In this document: in pieces, positions 55,362 to 62,693 of the stretch
How the letters are laid out: each line of letters begins with the position of its first letter
How positions within the stretch are numbered: the first letter of the stretch is position 1
Assembly (NCBI RefSeq): GCF_035918235.1
Contig: NZ_CP109486.1
Location: forward strand, 434,001-498,000
DNA: 64,000 bases
Reading direction: 5' to 3'
Source: Streptomyces sp. NBC_01445
GTDB taxonomy: Bacteria; Actinomycetota; Actinomycetes; Streptomycetales; Streptomycetaceae
Notes under the pieces: generated by a model
Databases searched by the model: none
Told to the model about the DNA's origin: nothing
Seen by the model: only the letters and a program-made list of their open reading frames with translations
Made by a program: the position numbers and the translations under genes

Positions 55362-55814
55362 TCAGGCGCGGATGGAGTCGGGCCACTTGAAGTCAGCCGG
55401 GACGCTGTTGGGGTCCAGACGGTCGGCGGGGACCCCCTTGCCGTAGGTGACCTCGCCGTTGCCCATCGACCAGTCGGCCGGCTGCACCGTCTGGAGGTTG
55501 AAGAAGACGTCCTCCGTGCGGATGTGCAGGCGCTTGTTCAGCTCGCCGACGACGCCCTTGTAGAAGTTGCCCTTCTGCTCGGGAGTGGCGACGTCGAGGA
55601 ACACCAGCTGGATGAACACGGCGTTTTCCGACCGGTGAATTCCCAGGTAGTCGGGGTCGGCGATGAGGTTGCCGGGCTTGTGCTCGGAGATGACCTGGAA
55701 ACGGTCCTCCGGAACCCCGAGGTGGATGATCATCTGGTCGTAGACGACGTCGGCGATGGTGCGCTTGTACTCCTCCGACTTGCCTTCGAGGAGATCGATT
55801 CGTGCGAGCGGCAT
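55362..55814 (-). CDS. Tautomerase-superfamily protein
   Basis: Protein of 150 residues starting MPLARIDLLEGKSEEYKRTI. The proline after the initiator methionine is the catalytic base of the 4-oxalocrotonate tautomerase superfamily. RFQVISEHKPGNLIADPDYL, VFIQLVFLDVATPEQKGNFY and VFFNLQTVQPADWSMGNGEV follow the family's two beta-alpha-beta units, as in long fused members (cis-CaaD or MSAD type). Substrate unknown. It is the first gene of a two-gene unit with its TetR regulator. Confidence 0.9.
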   Translation of the reverse strand: MPLARIDLLEGKSEEYKRTIADVVYDQMIIHLGVPEDRFQVISEHKPGNLIADPDYLGIHRSENAVFIQLVFLDVATPEQKGNFYKGVVGELNKRLHIRTEDVFFNLQTVQPADWSMGNGEVTYGKGVPADRLDPNSVPADFKWPDSIRA

Positions 55815-55902
55815 TTGAGACTTCTTTCTCTGGCCTGGGCGACCGATGTCGCCTGCTGAATCGGTCGACAGTTTCTCGGCCGTGAAACCACCATAGCACC
55901 AT

Positions 55903-55917
55903 TAGACCGGTCGTCTA
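55903..55917. promoter_or_regulatory. TetR operator TAGAC-N5-GTCTA
   Basis: TAGACCGGTCGTCTA, with TAGAC and GTCTA arms around five bases, 89 bases before the tautomerase start. TAGAC/GTCTA pairs are recurrent TetR-family operator halves in actinomycetes. A -10-like TATGGT lies between it and the gene. Confidence 0.65.
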
Positions 55918-56031
55918 GTGCTGCGTTGTGGGCTGGGCCACATGCCCGCCGAGCAGTGTCGGAGGTGGGGTCACCGGCGTGCGGGGGGGGTGCCCCTATC
56001 TCTTCCGTCAAGCTCGGAGAGGAGGGGCGTC

Positions 56032-56205
56032 ATGGCAGATGGGGATCAGGGTCTGGACTGGATGGGTCGTACTTTGGCGCACTACGGCGCCTTGAACGGA
56101 GACGTCGCTGGCTTGAGGGCGGCCCTGGCGCACGGGGCGGATCCGGGCCTTGCGGACAAGGCGGGGATGACGCCCCTGCATTTCGCGGCGCAGTCCCAGG
56201 CTGCG
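56032..56205 (+). pseudogene. Ankyrin-repeat protein, N-terminal fragment
   Basis: ATG at 56032 behind GGAGGGG. MADGDQGLDWMGRTLAHYGA, then LNGDVAGLRAALAHGADPGL and ADKAGMTPLHFAAQSQ form the first ankyrin repeat. Near 56205 the sequence continues as the antisense of a methyltransferase gene, so the rest of the ankyrin gene was replaced. Confidence 0.75.
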
Positions 56206-56610
56206 CCAGGCGGCGGGTTCGTCGTGACGGACCTCGATGCCGGTCCACTGCTCCTGGGCGAGGGCGGGCTCGTCGGGGGGGCGTCAGCGTCGAGCTTGAG
56301 GATGACGTCGTCGGCGTGGCGGACGTGGCGTTCGCCCATTTCGGCGGCGCCACGCATCGGCACGAATCCGCACACGACGGCGTTGGTGCTGACCATCAGC
56401 CCGTCGTCGGTGTGGTCGAAGGCGAGCGAGCGGGTCAGGCCGCTGCCGTGGAGGCGCAGGGGTACGACGATGCGTGCGCCGGGGGCGAGCTGGGTCCACC
56501 AGGCGGTGGAGATGTCCCAGGCGCCCGCGGTGACGATGATCCTGTCGAATGCGGTGCCGTTCGGGTCGCCGAGGGCGCGGTCGCCGCAGACCACCTCGAC
56601 GGCGTCGTGG
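56205..56610 (-). pseudogene. PCMT-type methyltransferase, internal fragment
   Basis: On the minus strand, VEVVCGDRALGDPNGTAFDR and IIVTAGAWDISTAWWTQLAP, then GARIVVPLRLHGSGLTRSLA and GFVPMRGAAEMGER are unmistakable protein-L-isoaspartate methyltransferase blocks of the kind used in FxLD-type RiPP systems and repair enzymes. The upstream SAM-binding part (VLEVGTGTG) is missing and the reading is cut at about 56205 by the ankyrin fragment. Confidence 0.75.
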
Positions 56611-56933
56611 AGGTCGGTCCAGTGGCGGGCGATGGCGGGGAGGCGTGTGGCGGTGGTGGTCATCGTGGGCTCCTGTGGCGCGTGGGGCGGTACGGTGATC
56701 TCACCGGTGGGGGCGTCCTGGTCTGGGGAGACTTGGAGGGCGCCCCTTCGTTGTGTTCGCAGTTGTCGGGGTATCCGGTCCGGATGAACCTCACGAAGAG
56801 AACACGGGATGTTCTGATCGTCGTGGCGCTCTACCTTTGATCTTGGCCAGTGCTCCGCCGTTTACGGCGGGGGTGAAGGCCATCTCAGGGCTGCTCTGAC
56901 CCGCGCGGTTCGCACGGGTCCGCAGTGTTGTCC

Positions 56934-57365
56934 TCAGCCGGTGGGGCGCTGCTGGTTCTCGATGTACTGCTTGACGACGGTCAGCGGTGCGCCGCCGCAG
57001 GATCCGGCGAAGTAGGAGCCGGACCAGAAGTGTCCGCCCCACAGGTAGCGGCGCACGTGTGCGCTGTGTTCCTGGCGAAGCCTGCGGGAGCTGACGCCCT
57101 TGAGGGAGTTGACCAGTTTGGAGAGCTGGACCTTGGGCGGGTAGTGCACGAGCAGATGCACATGGTCCTGCTCGCCGTTGAACTGCTTGAGTTCGGCCTC
57201 GAAGTCGGTGCAGACGTCGCGCATGATCTCCTCGGTGCGCGTCAGCATGGCGTCGGTGAATGCCTTACGCCGATACTTGGTGACGAACACCAAGTGGACG
57301 TGAAGGTTGTAGACGACGTGACGGCCGGTGCGTACGTCAGGATTCGGGTCCCATCGTGGTGACAT
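56934..57365 (-). CDS. tnpA: TnpA, Y1 HUH transposase
   Basis: Protein of 143 residues, the normal size. Strand NLHVHLVFVTKYRRKAFTDA, HUH motif EQDHVHLLVHYPPKV (His-x-His), and the catalytic tyrosine in TVVKQYIENQQRP with its helper glutamine. It acts as a dimer on single-stranded DNA, cutting next to the end hairpins during replication. It is divergent from tnpB across 26 bases. Confidence 0.95.
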   Translation of the reverse strand: MSPRWDPNPDVRTGRHVVYNLHVHLVFVTKYRRKAFTDAMLTRTEEIMRDVCTDFEAELKQFNGEQDHVHLLVHYPPKVQLSKLVNSLKGVSSRRLRQEHSAHVRRYLWGGHFWSGSYFAGSCGGAPLTVVKQYIENQQRPTG

Positions 57366-57391
57366 AAGCCAACTGTAGTAGGGTGATTGTC

Positions 57392-58711
57392 ATGGGCGAA
57401 CTCGTGTGGGAGAAGCGGCAGTTGGGGCATCGCGCCCGGCTGGCGCTGACGCCTGCACAGGTCCGGCTCATGGATGACCAGGCGCACGCGGCACGCGCGA
57501 TGTGGAATCAGCTCCACGACCTGTGGCGGATGACGCCGAAGTGTCAGCGCGCTCTGACGCGCATGGATCAGGCGTTGCGGCAGGCCCGCAAGGAGATCGA
57601 CTGGTACGCGGTGCTGCCCGCGCAGGCCGCGCAGGCGGTCCTCAAGACGTACTTCCAGGCGTGGCGGAACTGCTGGGACGGGCGTGCGGACGAGCCGAAC
57701 TTCAAGGCCCGCTTCCGCACGGCATTGTCGGTGGACATCCCGCAGGGCCGGGATTTGCAGATCAAGCGGGTGCACCGACGGTGGGGCATGGTCAACATCC
57801 CCAAGGTGGGCCGTGTCTGCTTCCGCTGGACCAAGGATCTCCCCGTCGGCAAGCTCGCCAACAAGGAGAACCGGATCACCGGGGCACGGCTGGTCGAAGA
57901 CGGGCTCGGCTGGCACATCGCCTTCCGTATCCAGACCCTTGAGCCCAAGCCGGAGCCCCACCAGGGTCCCGAGGTCGGTATCGACGCCGGGGTGAACCTG
58001 CCGCTTGCGCTGTCCGACGGCAACCACCAGGACCACGACCGGCCGCCCCGGCTCCCGGACGGCACCGCCGACCGGGACAAGTGGCTGAACCCGGACGAGA
58101 AAGCCAGACTGCTTCGCCTGGAACAGCGGGCCGCGCACCGCAAGTCCTTCCGCAAGCCGAAAGAGCGCAGCTCGAACCGGCTACACCGCACCTACGACCA
58201 GATCAAGCAGCTCCGCGCAAGAGCCACGCGCCGAGCCACTGACTGGCAGCACAAGACCACCACCGCCATCGCCAAGCAGTACGGCACGGTCGTGGTGGAG
58301 CAGTTGCAGATCACGAACATGGTCAAGTCCGCCAAGGGCACTACCGACCAGCCGGGGAAGAACGTCGCGCAGAAGTCCGGCCTGAACCGCTCCATCAGCC
58401 AGGAGGCGTGGGGTCGCACCGTGACGATGCTGACGTACAAAACTGCCCGCAACGGCGGCACCCTCGCCAAGGTTCCCGCCCCGAACACCTCCCTGCGCTG
58501 CTCCGCCTGCGGTTTCATCACGCCCGGCAGCCGGGAAGACCAGGCCACGTTCGTATGCAAGAACCCCGACTGCGGATGGTCGGCGAATGCCGACTGGAAC
58601 GCAGCCCGGAACATCTTGCACCTGTACCGGATCGGCCACGCGCTCATCCCGGCTGCCGGGAGGGCAGTCGTCAGGCGCACCCGTGGCGCCAAGCCCGCCG
58701 CCGCAAGGTAG
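57392..58711 (+). CDS. tnpB: TnpB RNA-guided nuclease
   Basis: Protein of 439 residues (ATG at 57392; GTG at 57383 is possible). RuvC Asp in PEVGIDAGVNLPLALSDG, Glu in GTVVVEQLQITNMVKS and Asp in SANADWNAARNILHLY; zinc finger CSACGFITPG with CKNPDCGWS. The helical N-terminal part (MWNQLHDLWRMTPKCQRALT) is of the IS605 OrfB type. The omega-RNA should cover the gene's 3' end and the right end to 58759, with GGTCGCCGTACTGGC as start of the guide. The gene seems functional. Confidence 0.95.
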   Translation: MGELVWEKRQLGHRARLALTPAQVRLMDDQAHAARAMWNQLHDLWRMTPKCQRALTRMDQALRQARKEIDWYAVLPAQAAQAVLKTYFQAWRNCWDGRADEPNFKARFRTALSVDIPQGRDLQIKRVHRRWGMVNIPKVGRVCFRWTKDLPVGKLANKENRITGARLVEDGLGWHIAFRIQTLEPKPEPHQGPEVGIDAGVNLPLALSDGNHQDHDRPPRLPDGTADRDKWLNPDEKARLLRLEQRAAHRKSFRKPKERSSNRLHRTYDQIKQLRARATRRATDWQHKTTTAIAKQYGTVVVEQLQITNMVKSAKGTTDQPGKNVAQKSGLNRSISQEAWGRTVTMLTYKTARNGGTLAKVPAPNTSLRCSACGFITPGSREDQATFVCKNPDCGWSANADWNAARNILHLYRIGHALIPAAGRAVVRRTRGAKPAAAR

Positions 58712-58875
58712 GCAGGAATCTCCTTCCTGAGCTTGCGAAGGGAGGAGAGCACTTCAAGTGGTCGCCGTACTGGCACTGCGTTTCTCGGGTGACGGCGTCA
58801 GTTGGTGGATGGCGCTGCTGCTGGGGCTTGTTGTGACCCCGTTGGCGCTCTGGATTGGATGGCTGCGCCGACGCT

Positions 58876-59156
58876 TCACCGAGCGGGCGGCGGAGTACGG
58901 CCGTCGTCACGGCGCCTACCCGTGGCCGGAGGATCGCCGGCGCTGAGTGCGGCGATCCTGGCGTACTTCTCCTCGGCGGTGTGACCGTCCCACTGCACGC
59001 GCGGGTCGTCGGCGGGGACGTGCTCGACGTCGGCGAACAGCCCGGCGTCGCGAGGGCTGATGTGCCACGAGGTTTGGTGGCCACCGAGGTTGAGGTACGC
59101 GATCTGCCATCCGGGGCCCCGGGCGGCCGACGTGGGCCGCCCCGAGCGCGGGTCAG
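58876..59156 (-). pseudogene. Unrecognised plasmid/phage-type protein fragment
   Basis: WQIAYLNLGGHQTSWHISPR and DAGLFADVEHVPADDPRVQW, then DGHTAEEKYARIAALSAG, has good coding composition and overlaps the end of the small membrane-protein gene tail to tail. No start can be assigned; upstream the reading becomes low-complexity. Family not recognised. Confidence 0.45.
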
Positions 59157-59339
59157 CGGACGTACTCGGCGCGGCGTTGGTCCTCGACGCGGTTCGCGGC
59201 CGAGGATCTGAGCGGTCCACTCGACCAGGCGGCCGGCGAAGCCCCGGTCGGCCCAGACCTTCCGGACCCCAGGGTGGTCGAGTCTGGTCCACAGCAGCGG
59301 CCGTTTCGCGCCGTCGCGGTCCTGAGTGCTCGGCGCGAC

Positions 59340-59724
59340 GAGGTGGACGGCCAGGAGTGCGACGCGATGGTGGAGATGGTCGACGTTCTACCCACTGTTC
59401 TCGATCTCGCGGGCGTGCCCGCGCCCCACCGCCGATTCGGCCGCAGTCTCCTGCCGCTGCTGCGGGCAAGGCCGTCGCCGTCCGGGACCAGGAGTGGACG
59501 TACGTGTGGCGGCTGTACGAGCAGCCCGAGCTGTACCACGGCCCGAGGGCCCGCACGAGCGCACCAACCTCGCGGGCCGTCCCGAACACGCCGACGTGGA
59601 AGGGCGCCTGCACGACGCGGTGCTGCGCTGGCTGGTGGAGACCTCCGACGTCATCCCGGCCGGCCCCGACCCGCGCCGGCCCGACGTGGCCGTGCCCGCC
59701 CCGGCCGCAGTCGCCCGGTCCTGA
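59340..59724 (+). pseudogene. Arylsulfatase, C-terminal fragment
   Basis: DAMVEMVDVLPTVLDLAGVP and RRFGRSLLPLL are the usual end of sulfatase catalytic domains. After frameshifts near 59475 and 59560 the tail continues EWTYVWRLYEQPELYHG and NLAGRPEHADVEGRLHDAVL, then RWLVETSDVIPAGPDP, and stops at 59722. The catalytic CxPSR part is missing. It points the other way from the intact sulfatase at the window's right edge. Confidence 0.8.
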
Positions 59725-59921
59725 ACGAGAGCCGCACGCGCGGCCCCGGCGTCAGCTCCGGATGGGTAGTGCCGCCGCAGCGAAGCGTCACGGCATCGTC
59801 TTCGTACGCACCACCGTCGGCCGAGGGCGCCGGGGACCTCCGTCAGGTCGTTCTCGTCAAAAGCGGACGTGCCCTCAACTCTCGCTGCCGGCAAGGGCCC
59901 GTCGCCCGTCGCTCCTGGCCC

Positions 59922-61124
59922 TCACGCTTCACTGGGCAGCACGCGAGTGCGGCCAATGGTGCCGAGCCAGGCGGCCGAGGGCTTGGGAGTACGGACGAAG
60001 GTCTCGCGGTCGACGGCGATCAGGCCGAAGGTGGGTTCGTAGCGGCCCCATTCGTAGTTGTCCAGGGCGCTCCAGTGGAAGTAGCCGCGGACGTCGATGC
60101 CGTCGCGCAGGGCGGCGTCCAGGGAGTCCAGGGCGCCGGTGGTGTAGTCGATGCGGCGGGAGTCGTCGGCGGTGGCGATGCCGTTCTCGGTGACGATCAG
60201 CGGCGTACCGGTGGCGACGGAGGCGCTGTGCCGCAGGGCGTGGCCGAGGGCCTGCGGGTAGTACTCCCAGCCCATGAGGGTGCGTTCCGCACCCTCGGGT
60301 ACGGGCAGCCGGCCGTTCGGGCCGATGAGTGTGCGCGTGTATGCCTGCACACCGAGCCAGTCGTCGCCGCGGGCGGCTTCGAGGAAGACGTCCACACGCG
60401 GGTGCCGGAATGCCGCGGCGACATCCTCGGCTCCGGGCAGGGGCTGGCACACCAGGTTGGCGACGGACCAGCCGGTACTCACCTGCGGTGCAAGGGATTT
60501 GACCGTTTCGACGGCGCGGGCGTGCGCCCGTACCAGGGCATCGGTGGTGGCTTCGTCCGGGGCCGGCGGGTCCTCGGCGAAGTTCACGGCCTGGCCGGAG
60601 GCGAGGGCGGCCTGGGCGGCGGCCATGACGGCGAGGATGTTGGGCTCGTTGATGGTGCACGCGTGCGCCACGTCTGTGGCGTAAATGGGGGCGGCTGCGG
60701 TGAGGTAGCGGGCGAAGAGTTCGTCCGATCCGGCGGCGGCCCAGCCGCCGCGCTGGGCGAACCAGCGGGGTGCGGTGAAGTGGTGCAGCGTCACCATGGG
60801 CCGCAGGCCCCGTTCGCGGGCGCCCTCGACCATGCGCCGGTAGTGGGCGATGGCGGCGCGGGAGAACTCGCCCGGGGCCGGTTCGATGCGGGCCCATTCG
60901 ATGCTGAACCGGTAGTCGGTGAAGCCGAGTTCGGCCAGCAGGTCCATGTCCTCGCGCCAGCGGTGGTAACTGTCGCAGGCGTCGCCACTGGGTTCTTTGA
61001 CGTAGGGGATTCCACTGTGCTCGAACTCCCACCAGTCGCTGTTGGTGTTGCCGCCCTCGATCTGGTGGGCGGCGGTGGAGGCGCCCCACAGGAAGCCCTC
61101 GGGCAGTCGTCGTTCATGCGTCAT
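59922..61124 (-). CDS. GH1 beta-glycosidase
   Basis: Cytoplasmic glycosidase of 400 residues, ATG at 61124. RLPEGFLWGASTAAHQIEGG opens the barrel; acid/base Glu in ACTINEPNILAVMAAA near residue 159 and nucleophile in TPLIVTENGIATADDSRRID near 311; the sugar-binding RGYFHWSALDNYEWGRYEPT follows. The chain is about 50 residues shorter than common GH1 enzymes, mainly in loops. It lies 112 bases after an MFS transporter that follows a sulfatase, so it probably acts on a desulfated glycoside. It could be a beta-glucosidase, galactosidase or a 6-sulfo-sugar variant. Confidence 0.93.
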   Translation of the reverse strand: MTHERRLPEGFLWGASTAAHQIEGGNTNSDWWEFEHSGIPYVKEPSGDACDSYHRWREDMDLLAELGFTDYRFSIEWARIEPAPGEFSRAAIAHYRRMVEGARERGLRPMVTLHHFTAPRWFAQRGGWAAAGSDELFARYLTAAAPIYATDVAHACTINEPNILAVMAAAQAALASGQAVNFAEDPPAPDEATTDALVRAHARAVETVKSLAPQVSTGWSVANLVCQPLPGAEDVAAAFRHPRVDVFLEAARGDDWLGVQAYTRTLIGPNGRLPVPEGAERTLMGWEYYPQALGHALRHSASVATGTPLIVTENGIATADDSRRIDYTTGALDSLDAALRDGIDVRGYFHWSALDNYEWGRYEPTFGLIAVDRETFVRTPKPSAAWLGTIGRTRVLPSEA

Positions 61125-61236
61125 GAGCTGGTTCTCTCTTCTGTGTGGCCGCGTGCGGGTTCGGTCGCGGCGGGTCGGCGGACCCGGCTGTTGATGGCGA
61201 GGCAGGCAGGTGGGTGTGCGCGCAAAGGGCGAAACG

Positions 61237-62580
61237 TCAGGTGGCGGGGTCGAGGGCTTGTTCGCGGCGCGCGTGCAGTTCCCTCTGGACACGGGCCACG
61301 TCATCGGCGTACGAGCGGTGAAGGAGCGTTAGGAAGGCGCCGTTGATCAGCATCAGGACGACGAGGGCCCACAGGAAGACCGTGCGCAGTCCGACGGCGT
61401 CACCGAGGAAGCCGGCACCGAGGCTGTAGGCGGCCCAGGCGATCGCTTCGACGATGGAGACGTAGAGGGCGAATGCGGCCCCGCGCAGTTCCGGTGGGGT
61501 GATGGCCATGACCATGGGGCGGTTGACGCTCGGGTTGATGCCCTGGGTCGCGCCCATGAGGGCGAAGAAGACACAGAACAGGGCGATGCTGTCGTAGCCG
61601 AACTGGGTGCCGAAGTAGGCGACGAGCGCGAAGGCGAACTGGGCCGCCTGGAGGACCGCGACAAGGCCGTGGCGCGGGCTGAGCCGGGTGGCCCGGTCGG
61701 CGGCGACGCCGCCGAGGAGCGTGCCGAGGAAGTAGCCGACGCCGAAGGGCAGCAGCACGATCGACGCCTTCTGGGTGCTGAAGCCGTAGGCGTCCACGAG
61801 GAAGACCACGCCGAAGGTGCCCACCAGGAGGTGTCCAGACAGCAGGCGCGAGACGAGCAGGATCACCAGGCTGCGGATCTTGAGGAGCGAGAGCGCCTTG
61901 GTCCAGGTGAGTTTCGCCTGGGCGTCGCGGGTGGCGCGGTCGAGGTCGGCGAGCTGCTCCTCGGACGCGCCGCGTCCCGGATCGCGGAACCCCACCCAAA
62001 GGGCGAGGCCCAGCAGGATGTTGAAGGCGCCGATGCCCCACAGGCCCCAGCGCCAGCCGTCGTCGACACCGGCCAGCTGGCCCTTGAGCGGGCCGATCAC
62101 AGCGGTGACCAGTGAGACTGCGCCGTAGACCACGCCGACCGCGCGGCCTCGGGACGAGCCGCCGAAGAGGTCGCCGATGAGTTCGGTGATGATGGGGTTG
62201 GCGGCCGCGTAGCCGGCTGCCAACACGGTGTAGAGGACGAGGAGTTGGGTGAAGTTCTGTGAGAAGCCCGCGGCCACGCCCCAGACGCCCCAGAGCCCGG
62301 TGGCCACGACGAGGACGCTCTTGCGCGACCAGCGCTGCGCCGCCCACACCCAGAAGGGGCCGGTGAAGGCGCCCACGATCTTGGCCGCGGCGGTCAGTAT
62401 CCCGAGGGCGCCCAGCGAGACGCCGAGGGACTGCCGGATCAGCGGGAAGAGGCTGCTGACCAGGCTCGCCTCGGTGCTGTCGACCAGCATCGTGCCACCG
62501 AGCAGGGACAGCTGTCGCCAGCGCCCCTCGACCTGGACCTCGGCTTTGGGCGTGACGGGGCTCTGGCTAAGCTCAGGCAT
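61237..62580 (-). CDS. MFS transporter of sulfatase/GH1 locus
   Basis: Transporter of 447 residues with about twelve membrane segments. ATG at 62580 behind AGAAGG. Motifs: TMLVDSTEASLVSSLFPLIR in helix 1, WVWAAQRWSRKSVLVVATGL in loop 2-3, and GGVAADRATRLSPRHG in the second half. A charged central loop (FRDPGRGASEEQLADLDRAT) joins the halves. It stands between sulfatase and GH1 genes and should carry the desulfated sugar or glycoside. Confidence 0.9.
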   Translation of the reverse strand: MPELSQSPVTPKAEVQVEGRWRQLSLLGGTMLVDSTEASLVSSLFPLIRQSLGVSLGALGILTAAAKIVGAFTGPFWVWAAQRWSRKSVLVVATGLWGVWGVAAGFSQNFTQLLVLYTVLAAGYAAANPIITELIGDLFGGSSRGRAVGVVYGAVSLVTAVIGPLKGQLAGVDDGWRWGLWGIGAFNILLGLALWVGFRDPGRGASEEQLADLDRATRDAQAKLTWTKALSLLKIRSLVILLVSRLLSGHLLVGTFGVVFLVDAYGFSTQKASIVLLPFGVGYFLGTLLGGVAADRATRLSPRHGLVAVLQAAQFAFALVAYFGTQFGYDSIALFCVFFALMGATQGINPSVNRPMVMAITPPELRGAAFALYVSIVEAIAWAAYSLGAGFLGDAVGLRTVFLWALVVLMLINGAFLTLLHRSYADDVARVQRELHARREQALDPAT

Positions 62581-62642
62581 CGCGCCTTCTCTTTTCTCTG
62601 CGTTCTTCTTGGCGGGAGATCTGCGGGAGGGAGAGGGCAGTC

Positions 62643-62674
62643 GCCGGTGACGGGGCGGCAACCCCGTCACCGGC
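62643..62674 (-). terminator. Perfect hairpin between sulfatase and MFS genes
   Basis: Thirteen-base stem (arms GCCGGTGACGGGG and complement) with a six-base loop, 20 bases after the sulfatase stop. It would terminate or reduce read-through into the transporter gene. Confidence 0.75.
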
Positions 62675-62693
62675 TCAAGTGGCTGCAAGGTGC

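Larger units (their letters stand above)
56837..58759. mobile_element. IS200/IS605-family element, tnpA and tnpB divergent
   Basis: 1923 bases, ends fixed to within one base by the rebuilt host gene. A hairpin with CCGCC/GGCGG arms around 56851-56872 marks the tnpA-side end; CTCCTTC and GAAGGGAG arms (about 58717-58744) form the right-end stem, and the element closes with ACTTCAAG. The target sequence just before the left end is CTCTACC(T). Both genes look intact, so the element may be mobile. Confidence 0.9.
56784..58946 (+). pseudogene. 79-residue membrane protein split by IS605 element
   Basis: ATG at 56784 gives MNLTKRTRDVLIVVALYL, and the frame meets the IS at 56836. Resuming at 58760, the last codon is completed (CT+G) and VAVLALRFSGDGVSWWMALL, GLVVTPLALWIGWLRRRF and EYGRRHGAYPWPEDRRR follow to the stop at 58944. 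The rebuilt protein has 79 residues with two membrane helices. The exact fit shows that the element inserted cleanly without deleting anything. Confidence 0.85.

Noticed and set aside
59274..61346. 690-codon open frame on the plus strand
   Set aside because: Runs antisense through the GH1 gene and into the MFS gene; only its first 150 codons coincide with the sulfatase fragment.
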